NCBI GenBank assembly: GCA_031386665.1
Contig: JANNCN010000047.1
Location: forward strand, 66,954 to 130,953
DNA: 64,000 nucleotides
Reading direction: 5' to 3'
Origin: JANYCG01 sp031386665
GTDB lineage: Bacteria; Pseudomonadota; Gammaproteobacteria; Burkholderiales; Burkholderiaceae_C
The number at the start of each line of letters is the position of its first letter. The first letter of the stretch is position 1. The notes beneath the pieces are model-generated. The model was given only the letters and a program-made list of their open reading frames with translations. It ran no database searches and was not told the DNA's origin. The position numbers and the translations under genes were made by a program. Below are positions 8,452 to 16,231 of this stretch, in pieces.

Positions 8452-8931
8452 TCACCCGCGCAGCGCAGCCTCAATCGTCGCGATGGCAATTTTCTTCATT
8501 GGCATCATTGCCTCGAACGCGCGGTGCGCCGCGGTCGGGTCGGGGCCGGTGACCGCATCGAGCAGCACGCGCGGAGTAATCTGCCAGGAAACGCCCCACT
8601 TGTCCTTGCACCAGCCACATTGGCTTTCCTGCCCGCCGTTGTCGACGACGGCGTTCCACAAGCGGTCGGTCTCTGGCTGGTCATCAGTGGCGATCTGAAA
8701 TGAGAATGCCTCGCTTTGCTTGAACTGCGACCCGCCATTGAGGCCAACGCATGGAATGCCGCAGACGGAGAATTCCACTGTCAGCACGTCGCCCTTTTTT
8801 CCAGAAGGATAGTCAGCTGGAGCGTATCGAATCGCGTTGAGCGCGCTGTCGGGAAAAGTCTTGGCATAGAACCGCGCAGCTGCTTCAGCGCCGCCCTCGT
8901 ACCAGATACAGATTGTGTTTTTGTTAGGCAT
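8452..8931 (-). CDS. VOC family protein (3-demethylubiquinone methyltransferase-like)
   Basis: 159 aa. The chain opens NTICIWYEGGAEAAARFYAKTFPDS and contains GDVLTVEFSVCGIPCVGLNGG, SEAFSFQIATDDQPETDRLWNA and CGWCKDKWGVSWQITPR. This subgroup is often labelled 3-demethylubiquinone-9 3-methyltransferase in databases, but it is a glyoxalase-fold protein without a SAM-binding domain. AAGGA is well spaced from the ATG at 8931; the ATG at 8937 is the alternative. Confidence 0.88.
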   Translation of the reverse strand: MPNKNTICIWYEGGAEAAARFYAKTFPDSALNAIRYAPADYPSGKKGDVLTVEFSVCGIPCVGLNGGSQFKQSEAFSFQIATDDQPETDRLWNAVVDNGGQESQCGWCKDKWGVSWQITPRVLLDAVTGPDPTAAHRAFEAMMPMKKIAIATIEAALRG

Positions 8932-8993
8932 TGTCATTTCCTTTCAGTTAGCTTTTCGGTGTGCATGACCTACTTCCATTTCAACGGTGGATA

Positions 8994-9410
8994 TCAGGCT
9001 TTTGACGCTTCGACATTCACCATCCACGGCACACCAAACTTGTCAGTCAGCATGCCAAAGGACGAGGTCCAGAACGTCTTTGCCAAAGGCATCGTCACGA
9101 TTCCGCCTTCACCAAGCGCGGTGAAAATACGTTTGGCTTCTCCATCGTCGGCCACCTCAATGGCAAGCGTCACGCCCTTGAACTGGGCTGGTGCCTCGCC
9201 TATGCCGTCATCAGCCATCAGCTCGGTTTCGCCAATGCGGAAGGAGGCGTTCATGACTTTCTCTTCCCAGCCGGGCGGCCCTTTCATGTCTGCTTCAGGG
9301 CTCTCCTTCCAGCGCATCAAACCGGTGACTTGCGCGCCAACGGACTTTTTATAGAACTCCAGCGCCTCTTCGCAGCGACCGCCAAAAGTTATGTAGGCTT
9401 GAACTTTCAT
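8994..9410 (-). CDS. VOC family protein (PhnB-like)
   Basis: 138 aa from the ATG at 9410. MKVQAYITFGGRCEEALEFYKKSVGAQV and the C-terminal SSFGMLTDKFGVPWMVNVE place it clearly in the PhnB group. It resembles the protein at 5826-6239, so the two are probably paralogues. Substrate unknown. It has its own spacing of about 60 nt on both sides. Confidence 0.9.
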   Translation of the reverse strand: MKVQAYITFGGRCEEALEFYKKSVGAQVTGLMRWKESPEADMKGPPGWEEKVMNASFRIGETELMADDGIGEAPAQFKGVTLAIEVADDGEAKRIFTALGEGGIVTMPLAKTFWTSSFGMLTDKFGVPWMVNVEASKA

Positions 9411-9473
9411 GATGAACTCCTTGGACAAACAGGGAAAAGTGAATGGGGAAGGATGAATGGGAAACGTTTAGGC

Positions 9474-10058
9474 TTAGACGTGCAGCGTGGGACGGTAGAT
9501 CAGCTCTTGAATATTGCCGTCGAGCGTCCGACACTCGACGATCTCGAGATCGAAGTCCGCTGCTCCCTTGAAGACGGGTTTGGTACCGGTTTTGCCCGAG
9601 ATAACCGGGAAGACCGTGACCCGCACGCGGTCAACGAGGCCGGAGGCCATCAGCGCCCGATTTAACGTGATGCTGCCGTGCGAGCGCAACGGCACTTTGG
9701 ACTCCTTCTTGAGCCGGGCGACGATGTCGACGGCATCACCGTTCATGATGGTCGCATTTGGCCAGTCCACGGGGCCTTTTAGCGTGGATGACACCACCGT
9801 CGCTGGCATGGTTACCATCCGGGAGACCCACGGGTCGCGCACGTCGGACTTTCCAGTGCTCGCAGCCAACATCTCCACAAATAGTCGGAATGTGGTGGCC
9901 CTGAAGACCATCAGCTGCTCGCCGTCGAACGAGGCGAGACGCCTGCCAAGCAGCTCGGGGCCTTGCTTGCCCCAGTAGCCGCCCCAGTCGCCGTCTGGGC
10001 CGTAAGAGCCGTAGCCGTCAAGCGTAGAAAAGATGTCGAAAGTGTAGGTAACGGTCAT
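9474..10058 (-). CDS. RibD C-terminal/dihydrofolate reductase-fold protein
   Basis: 194 aa. TYTFDIFSTLDGYGSYG is the N-terminal strand, WPNATIMNGDAVDIVARLKK the central region and VRVTVFPVISGKTG the conserved C-terminal block of the RibD_C superfamily. Relatives bind NADPH. These stand-alone proteins are common beside PhnB and DUF1428 genes and have no firm substrate. The start at 10058 is supported by family alignment from memory; six extra residues upstream are possible. Confidence 0.9.
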   Translation of the reverse strand: MTVTYTFDIFSTLDGYGSYGPDGDWGGYWGKQGPELLGRRLASFDGEQLMVFRATTFRLFVEMLAASTGKSDVRDPWVSRMVTMPATVVSSTLKGPVDWPNATIMNGDAVDIVARLKKESKVPLRSHGSITLNRALMASGLVDRVRVTVFPVISGKTGTKPVFKGAADFDLEIVECRTLDGNIQELIYRPTLHV

Positions 10059-10076
10059 GACGCTCTCTTCAATCAA

Positions 10077-10430
10077 TCAAGCATCCAGCAGCACCTCAAA
10101 GCCGCCGAAAATCATGCGTTTGCCGTCGAACGGCATGTCGTCGCCCATCTGCTTCATACGTGGGTCTTTCATGAATTTGTCATTGCCCTTGTCGCGCGTC
10201 TCCTTCGAGGGCCACTCGATCCACGAGAACACCACTGTCTCGGTATTTTTGGCCTTTACTGCCATCTTGAAATCGGTCATCTTGCCGTCGGGGACATCGT
10301 TGCCCCAGCACTCCACGACGCGTGTGGCGCCATGTTCCTTGAACATCGCAGCGGATGCGGTCGCGACCCTTCGGTACTCTTCTTTCTTGCTGCTTGGCAC
10401 AGCAACCACAAATCCATCGATATAACTCAT
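10077..10430 (-). CDS. DUF1428 family protein
   Basis: 117 aa. MSYIDGFVVAVPSSKKEEYR, ECWGNDVPDGKMTDF, VVFSWIEWPSKETRDKGN and MPFDGKRMIFGGFEVLLD are the hallmark blocks of DUF1428, a dimeric alpha/beta-barrel family of unknown function. It begins the leftward run of small stand-alone enzymes, 18 nt upstream of the RibD-C gene. Confidence 0.93.
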   Translation of the reverse strand: MSYIDGFVVAVPSSKKEEYRRVATASAAMFKEHGATRVVECWGNDVPDGKMTDFKMAVKAKNTETVVFSWIEWPSKETRDKGNDKFMKDPRMKQMGDDMPFDGKRMIFGGFEVLLDA

Positions 10431-10524
10431 GTCGTTTCTCCTTGTAAATTGATTGACTGCATGGGGTTGTAACGTCTGCGGGGCTTTCGTCAGGCCCGCG
10501 CTGGGATAGCAAGGATGGCGCGCA

Positions 10525-10851
10525 TTATTTATTGAGAGCTGCTTCCAACTGCGCCTTGTTCATGACTGATCGCCCCTTGATGCCGCGCTGCTTCGCCTCG
10601 TTGCGAAGTTGCGCCACAGTGCGGCCACCTGCACCTTTATGCGACCTGATGCCGCCACGTCGTCCCGCTGGCATGTCGTTGACCGATGATGCGCTGGCCA
10701 CAACCGATTCGCCATGCTGAGCGCGCTCTTTGTTGACGGTGCGAGCCGCGATTTCTTCAGCGAGTGGCTCGCTCTGGCCGCGTGCGGGCACGCTGTCTTT
10801 GATGTGTTGGTATTGGCGCCTGCGCTTTGCGCTCCATTCGGTTGATGGCAT
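10525..10851 (-). CDS. small basic protein with Rho-N-like C-terminus
   Basis: 108 aa, start at the ATG 10851 (MPSTEWSAKRRRQYQHIKDS). The C-terminal 35 residues, GGRTVAQLRNEAKQRGIKG followed by RSVMNKAQLEAAL, look like the helix-extended-helix fold seen in Rho termination factor N-terminal and SAP-type domains. Similar proteins are often labelled plasmid stabilisation protein without direct proof. Highly basic, so nucleic-acid binding is a reasonable guess. Confidence 0.75.
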   Translation of the reverse strand: MPSTEWSAKRRRQYQHIKDSVPARGQSEPLAEEIAARTVNKERAQHGESVVASASSVNDMPAGRRGGIRSHKGAGGRTVAQLRNEAKQRGIKGRSVMNKAQLEAALNK

Positions 10852-10954
10852 GGTGTTGGCTTTCAAATGGAATCAGTAGGCGGCATTCACAGCAACTTCG
10901 TGTGTGCGATGGCGTACACAGCTTTCATTGTTTTGTAAAACTTCGATGCAGCCT

Positions 10955-11640
10955 CTATTCCCGCGATGGCCTTGCTCGTCGACGGCTTAACTGAGACAGC
11001 ATGGCAAAACGAATGACGCTGTTGAGCAAGCCCAACGCACCGCAAAACGCCAGCAAAACCATCAACTCTGGCATGGCACGCAGCAACATGACGGGCTCAA
11101 AATAGCGCCCCGTTTGCAACGCCAGCAGGCGCCGCAGCCCGAGCAGCAAAAAAACGGGAAAGAGTGGCCACAGCAAGCCCCAACCCAACTTCCAGCGTGG
11201 TGCATTGGCGGCCCGCGCCTTCCATCGGGGCAACCGCAGCAGCCTCCAGACAGCCAAGCCGGCAATCAGGGCTGTCAATACCACAAGGCCACGTCCCAAC
11301 TCTGGCAGTGTGATCTTGGACGTCACCGAAGCTTGACCCATCAAGACGGCGACCAGCCCGCTTTATAGATCAGGGAACGCGCCCATTGTTTCCGTAAGCG
11401 CCTAGGCGTTGTGCGCGCTTCGCCATATCTGCGAACAAAAACCACTTGGTCACCCTGCGTGATGGCCACCGCCAGACCTGGAATGCGATGGCGTGCCATT
11501 TGAGCGACGACGAAGCGATCTACCGCAGTCGCATCAAATGGCCAGGCAACCGGTGAACTTGGCGCGCCTGCCGCTGCTGCGAGCGTCAAAATTGAGAGGC
11601 TTGCAAATGTCGCAACTCGCAGCAACGCCGGTTTGATCAT
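10955..11640 (-). pseudogene. serine hydrolase (beta-lactamase-like) with most of the catalytic domain deleted
   Basis: The 5' part (11640 to about 11405) encodes a signal peptide and the start of a class C beta-lactamase-like domain: VDRFVVAQMARHRIPGLAVAITQGDQVVFVRRYGEA. It then runs into unrelated residues and stops at 11341. The 3' part (11344-10955) is an open frame of about 129 aa with several hydrophobic helices (GLVVLTALIAGLAVW, WGLLWPLFPVFLLLGL, LMVLLAFCGALGLL), the kind of membrane tail that ends some members. The SxxK and YxN regions are missing. Confidence 0.7.
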
Positions 11641-11667
11641 CGCGTTCCCCTCGCGCGGACCGGCAGG

Positions 11668-12087
11668 CTACGAAGGCTTCGAAATTTCCGTCAACGCCTT
11701 GGCAGTTGGCCGCATCTCACTGCTGTCCACCGCGAAGTCGCCCAGCGCCACGATGCCCACCAAGCGCTTATCGCGGTTGACGACCGGTAGCCTGCGCACT
11801 TGGTGGTCGCTCATGATGAGGGCGGCCTTTTCTACGGAGTCATCCTCATACGCCCATGCCACGCCTTCAGACATGACCTGTCGAACTTTGGTGTCGGCGC
11901 CCAAACCCTTGCCAATTCCGCGAATTGCGATGTCGCGGTCTGAGATTGTCCCGATCATTCGGTCGTCTTCAGCGACTGGCATCATGCCGAAATCGCCCGC
12001 ACCCATCTGTTGCGCCGCCTCGCCGATCGTCATGTCGGGGCTGACGACTTTCACGTCCCGGCTCATCAGGTCTTTAAGCTGTTGCAT
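11668..12087 (-). CDS. two-CBS-domain protein
   Basis: 139 aa from the ATG at 12087. Tandem CBS motifs: LMSRDVKVVSPDMTIGEAAQ with MPVAEDDRMIGTISDRDI, then VRQVMSEGVAWAYEDDSVEKA with LPVVNRDKRLVGIVALGD. CBS pairs bind adenine nucleotides and act as energy sensors; no catalytic domain is attached here. The start overlaps the end of the 60 aa frame upstream, suggesting a two-gene unit. Confidence 0.9.
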   Translation of the reverse strand: MQQLKDLMSRDVKVVSPDMTIGEAAQQMGAGDFGMMPVAEDDRMIGTISDRDIAIRGIGKGLGADTKVRQVMSEGVAWAYEDDSVEKAALIMSDHQVRRLPVVNRDKRLVGIVALGDFAVDSSEMRPTAKALTEISKPS

Positions 12088-12256
12088 GGTGGCTCTCCTT
12101 TTTACCAACGGGTTGGGTCACGCCGTCACCGTTCGGATCGTCCGGCAGCAGGTCGGGCGTGGGGCCTCTGTCAGGGTCTACTGGCAAAGGCAATTCATCT
12201 GGCTCGGCCTCGCGCTGGGGTGGCACATGGGTTTTTGGCACGGTGAAACGGGTCAT
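12074..12256 (-). CDS. small acidic proline-rich hypothetical protein
   Basis: 60 aa (MTRFTVPKTHVPPQREAEPD...), rich in Pro, Asp and Glu, no membrane segment and no known domain. A GGAA-like site precedes the ATG. The 3' end overlaps the CBS gene start by 14 nt. The composition suggests a disordered peptide; I do not recognise a family. Confidence 0.5.
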   Translation of the reverse strand: MTRFTVPKTHVPPQREAEPDELPLPVDPDRGPTPDLLPDDPNGDGVTQPVGKKESHHATA

Positions 12257-12497
12257 ATCAATTCCTTTCGATACCGGTTGATTGGAGGGTGGTGATGGGC
12301 AAAGGCAGAGTTGCCAGGGCAGTGCAACTTTGCCCGGGGAAGGGGGTTAGCGTCTGTTCGAAAGCGAACACAGCAAAACCAGCGACTTTGGCCTTGAAAT
12401 CCTCACGTTCAGCAAGGCTTGGCCAAAATTTACGCCCTTCCGACTTGTTACTATTTGGCGCAATTTAATTCAGAACTGAGTTTTTTTGCACAACCGT

Positions 12498-13991
12498 ATG
12501 AAAACACCTTCGTCAAAGTTTTTCAGCAGGCAGTTCATTGCATTGGGGGCGCTGCTGTTGGCGTCAACTGCGCCATTGCAATTGGCGGCCGCTGAAAGCG
12601 CGGGCTTGCAGCCCTGCCGCGTAGCCGGCTTTCGCACTGCCGTTCAGTGTGGTTCGATTCAGCGCCCGCTAGACCCCAGCCAACCCCAGAGCGTGAAGAT
12701 TGACGTGCATTACGTGGTCGTGCCCGCACTGGCGCGGCGCAAGCTGCCAGACCCGGTGTTTTTGTTGGCGGGTGGGCCGGGGCAAAGCGCCATCAGCGTT
12801 GGCCCAGGGTTGGCGCGGCTGATGACGCGCTTGAACAACCGGCGCGATTTGGTGTTTGTTGACCAGCGCGGCACGGGCCAATCTGCGCCCCTGGTGTGTG
12901 ACGATGACAAGCAAGCCACGCTGGCGCAGCAAATGAGCACCCCATACCGCGATGCGCAATTGCGCGAATGCTTGGCAAAACTACAAAAGCTGCCCTACGG
13001 CGATTTGCGGTTTTTTACCACCCCGCTGGCTATGCAAGACTTGGATGCCGTGCGCCAAGCCATGGGTGCGCCCAAGGTCAATTTGGTCGGTGGGTCTTAC
13101 GGCACGCGGGCTGCGCTGGAGTACTTGCGCCAATTTCCGCAGGCCGTTCGGCGCAGCGTGATCGACGGCGTGGCCCCGCCCGACATGGCATTGCCCGCCA
13201 GCGGTTCGGCCGACAATCAAGCCGTTTTGGATGCGCTTTTGGCGGCCTGTGACAAAGACTCCGCGTGCAGCAAAAATTACCCCCGGTTGAAGGCTGACTG
13301 GGCGGGCTTGCTGGCGCAAATGCCCAAAGTCGTGCAACTGGCGCATCCGCTGGACGGAAAAATTGAAACCGTGACGATGACGCGCGACGGCTTGCTTTCG
13401 GCATTGCGCGGCCCCTTGTACTCGCCCGCGCTGGCGTCAGCTTTGCCCTTTGCTATCACCCAGGCGGTCGGGGGCAGGTACGAAGCGCTGATTGCATTGG
13501 GCTTTGGCTTTGGCAGCAAAGGCCCCGGCAAAATCGCCGTGGGGATGCACTTTTCAGTGGTCTGCGCTGAAGACCAGCCCCGCGTGGCCACGTCTGCTGA
13601 GGTAACGGGACGCGACTTTGGCTCGAAATTGGGCCAAATGTACGCCGACACCTGCGCCTATTGGCCAAAGGGTGCAGTGCCGAATGGGTTTTACAACGTG
13701 GCAACCAGCACCTCGCCCATTTTGTTGTTAAGTGGCGGGCTCGACCCCGTCACCCCCGTTCGCCACGGTGCGCGCATGGCCAAAGCCCTGGGTGCCAAAG
13801 CGCAGCATGTGGTGGTGGCCAACGCGGGACACGGTGTGATGGGGCTTGATTGTGTGCGCGACGTTCTGTTTCGCTTTATTGACGCGCCAGACGACGCCAC
13901 CGCCTTGGCCAGCGACGCGAGTTGCGCCAAAAATATACCAAGGCCCGGCACTTTTGTTCCGGTGTCTCGTGTTGAGGGAGCCGCGCAATGA
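12498..13991 (+). CDS. exported alpha/beta hydrolase (proline iminopeptidase/TAP-like)
   Basis: 497 aa with an N-terminal signal sequence (FIALGALLLASTAPLQLAAA). PVFLLAGGPGQSAI is the oxyanion-hole HGGPG-type motif, LVFVDQRGTGQSAP follows, and LVGGSYGTRAALEY contains the nucleophile Ser in GGSYG. SPILLLSGGLDPVTPVRHG supplies the catalytic Asp and NAGHGVM the His. This matches tripeptidyl aminopeptidase-like hydrolases acting outside the cytoplasm. The stop overlaps the start of the ABC ATPase (ATGA), so hydrolase and exporter are translationally coupled. Confidence 0.92.
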   Translation: MKTPSSKFFSRQFIALGALLLASTAPLQLAAAESAGLQPCRVAGFRTAVQCGSIQRPLDPSQPQSVKIDVHYVVVPALARRKLPDPVFLLAGGPGQSAISVGPGLARLMTRLNNRRDLVFVDQRGTGQSAPLVCDDDKQATLAQQMSTPYRDAQLRECLAKLQKLPYGDLRFFTTPLAMQDLDAVRQAMGAPKVNLVGGSYGTRAALEYLRQFPQAVRRSVIDGVAPPDMALPASGSADNQAVLDALLAACDKDSACSKNYPRLKADWAGLLAQMPKVVQLAHPLDGKIETVTMTRDGLLSALRGPLYSPALASALPFAITQAVGGRYEALIALGFGFGSKGPGKIAVGMHFSVVCAEDQPRVATSAEVTGRDFGSKLGQMYADTCAYWPKGAVPNGFYNVATSTSPILLLSGGLDPVTPVRHGARMAKALGAKAQHVVVANAGHGVMGLDCVRDVLFRFIDAPDDATALASDASCAKNIPRPGTFVPVSRVEGAAQ

Positions 13992-14848
13992 TCCAAATCG
14001 ACCATTTGGCAAAGTCGTTTGCAGCGGTTGAAACCACCAAGTCCTGGAAAAACGCGCTGACTTTGAATCCGTTCGGCGGCAAATCGCGTGCCTCAACTCG
14101 GGTTCAGGCGGTGCGGGACGTGAGTTTCACTGCGCCAGACGGCGTGATCACCGGCCTGCTTGGCCCCAATGGTGCAGGCAAAACCACCACTTTGCGCATG
14201 CTGGCCGGTTTGATTCAGCCGGACGCTGGGCACATGATGGTCGATGGTCTTGACGTGGCCACCCAAACCCAGGCGGCGGTGGCCCGCATGGGCTTGCTGA
14301 GTGACTCACGCGGGCTTTACCCACGCCTGACCGCGCGCGAAAACATTGTGTACTTTGGTCGTTTGCAGGGCATGGAAGCCGACGCCGCAAGCCAACGGGC
14401 GGCTGTGTTGGCCGACATGCTTGACATGCGGCATCTGCTGGACCGCCGCACCGAAGGCTTTAGCCAAGGTGAACGCATGAAAACGTCTTTGGCCCGCGCC
14501 TTGGTGCACGACCCTGTCAACATCGTGCTGGACGAGCCCACCAATGGCCTGGATGTACTTGCCACGCGGGCGCTGCGCGAGTCGCTGCGGTTTTTGCGCA
14601 CCCCCGAAGGCGGTGGCAAATGCATCGTGTTTTCGACCCACATCATGCAAGAGGTGGAGCGACTTTGCGACAACGTGGTGGTGGTGTCTGGCGGGCGCAC
14701 GGTGGCTGAAGGGACGGTGCAAGCCTTGTGCGAGCGGGCGGGCGTGTCGGACTTTGAAGAGGCCTTTGTCAAATTGGCTTTTGATCGGCCCGCGCCAAGT
14801 GAGCAGGGGTTGGATGGGGCAGGGCTTCATTCAGGAGCAGCGCTGTGA
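13988..14848 (+). CDS. natA: ABC transporter ATP-binding protein (NatA-like)
   Basis: 286 aa. Walker A GLLGPNGAGKTTTLRML (about residues 56-72), signature FSQGERMKTSLARAL, Walker B VNIVLDEPTNGLD and switch His in IVFSTHIMQEVE. The family exports Na+ or drugs with an ABC-2 permease. It overlaps the hydrolase upstream and the permease downstream, giving a three-gene coupled unit. Substrate is not determinable from sequence. Confidence 0.9.
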   Translation: MIQIDHLAKSFAAVETTKSWKNALTLNPFGGKSRASTRVQAVRDVSFTAPDGVITGLLGPNGAGKTTTLRMLAGLIQPDAGHMMVDGLDVATQTQAAVARMGLLSDSRGLYPRLTARENIVYFGRLQGMEADAASQRAAVLADMLDMRHLLDRRTEGFSQGERMKTSLARALVHDPVNIVLDEPTNGLDVLATRALRESLRFLRTPEGGGKCIVFSTHIMQEVERLCDNVVVVSGGRTVAEGTVQALCERAGVSDFEEAFVKLAFDRPAPSEQGLDGAGLHSGAAL

Positions 14849-16062
14849 ATAATTCCCAATCTTCAGCAGACACCGCAGCCCCAGCGAACAGCCCGTTCAG
14901 GCGCGCGATGGCGGTCTACGTCAAAGAACTGGTCGATGCGCTGCGTGACCGTCGCACCTTGCTGATGGTGTTGATCTCCAGCGTGCTGATGGGGCCTTTG
15001 CTGTTGGTAGCCATTTCGGCGCTGGTGGCGACCCTGGAAGCCAAAGCCGAGCGCCGCGAAGTGGTGATGGCGGGAATAGAGAACGGCCCCAGCCTGAAAA
15101 ATTTCATTGAACGGCAAACCTGGCAAGTCAAACCGGCCCCTGCTGATTTTGAAGTCCAACTGCGCAAGTCCAAACTGGGCGACCCAGTGGTGGTGGTGCC
15201 GCCCGGGTTTGAGGCCGCCTTGGCCCGGGGCGAACAGCCGGAGCTGGAGCTGGTCAGCGACAGCGCCAACAAGCAAAGCCAGCAAAGCATTGCTCGCGTG
15301 TCGCAATTGCTCAATGCCTTCAACCAAGAGCGGGCCACCCTGAGCCTGGCCATGCGCGGCGTGTCTGTTGAACTGTTAGCGACCCTCAAAGTGCAAGAAC
15401 GCGACCTGGCCAGCAACCAGACTCGGGCTGCCCAGTTCACTGGCATTTTGGCGTTTTTTGTGCTGATGGCGGTGGTCTACGGCGCGCTGAACGCAGCGCT
15501 GGACACCACCGCAGGCGAGCGCGAGCGCGGGTCGCTGGAGCCGCTGATGATGAACCCGGTCGCGCCTTGGGTGCTGGTTTTGGGTAAATGGGGCGCGGTA
15601 GCCACCGTTGGCATGCTGATTGCCGTGTTGAGCTGCCTTAGCTTTTTGCCCGGTCAGTGGCTGCTGAAAAGTGACACCCTGCAAGCGATGTTTCAGTTCG
15701 GCTGGCGCGAAGTGGCGCTGTTTTTGGTGGTCTTACTGCCGTTTGCCGCTGCCGCGTCGGCTTTGCTGATGGCCGTGGCGATTCGCTGCAAAAGCTTCAA
15801 AGAAGCGCAGGCCAACAGCACGGTAGTGCTTTTGTTTGTCTCGCTTTTGCCCATGGTGACGCTGTTCAACCAAACCGGCGAAGAAGCCTGGCACCTGTGG
15901 GTGCCCGCCTTGGCGCAAAACACGCTGATGATGCGGGTGCTCAAGGGCGAGGGCTTTACCAGCTTGCAAGTGGTGGTGCCGCTGTTTGTCTGTGTGGTGC
16001 TCACGGTGGCTGGGCTGGCTTTTGTGGCGCGGCGCTTGCGCGGTGCTGCAGTCAAAGGCTAA
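14845..16062 (+). CDS. natB: ABC-2 type permease (NatB-like)
   Basis: 405 aa, GTG start overlapping the natA stop. It has an N-terminal membrane helix (LMVLISSVLMGPLLLVAISALVA), a roughly 170-residue extracytoplasmic loop and five or six C-terminal helices. The motif TTAGERERGSLEPLMMNP is the conserved cytoplasmic coupling segment of NatB/CcmB-type permeases. Partner of the preceding ATPase. Its TAA is immediately followed by repeat copy A. Confidence 0.9.
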   Translation: MNNSQSSADTAAPANSPFRRAMAVYVKELVDALRDRRTLLMVLISSVLMGPLLLVAISALVATLEAKAERREVVMAGIENGPSLKNFIERQTWQVKPAPADFEVQLRKSKLGDPVVVVPPGFEAALARGEQPELELVSDSANKQSQQSIARVSQLLNAFNQERATLSLAMRGVSVELLATLKVQERDLASNQTRAAQFTGILAFFVLMAVVYGALNAALDTTAGERERGSLEPLMMNPVAPWVLVLGKWGAVATVGMLIAVLSCLSFLPGQWLLKSDTLQAMFQFGWREVALFLVVLLPFAAAASALLMAVAIRCKSFKEAQANSTVVLLFVSLLPMVTLFNQTGEEAWHLWVPALAQNTLMMRVLKGEGFTSLQVVVPLFVCVVLTVAGLAFVARRLRGAAVKG

Positions 16063-16185
16063 ATGCTATTATTTATATAGCATAAACCCTATGCTATTTG
16101 AGAGCTAGAGGCCAATTTGACGTAAAAAGTGACAAAATAGCAGAGCTTGGGTGGTTTTTCAAAGTTTTGATATCACCGGTGATAT
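16061..16185 (+). repeat. GAGAGCTAGAGGCC repeat, copy A
   Basis: The AT-rich part has alternating TGCTAT/ATAGCA arms (16064-16096), then the core GAGAGCTAGAGGCC (16100-16113), a 56 nt spacer and the perfect 16-bp palindrome ATATCACCGGTGATAT (16170-16185). It overlaps the last base pair of the natB stop codon, so it fills the whole natB-tldD gap up to an alternative tldD ATG at 16184. Confidence 0.85.
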
Positions 16186-16231
16186 GAACTCCTCCAGCAT
16201 CTTTTACCTTTCACTTCAAACTGCATCAGAC

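Noticed and set aside
12257..12497. Riboswitch or small RNA upstream of the alpha/beta hydrolase
   Set aside because: I found only weak stems and no known aptamer pattern; nothing supportable.
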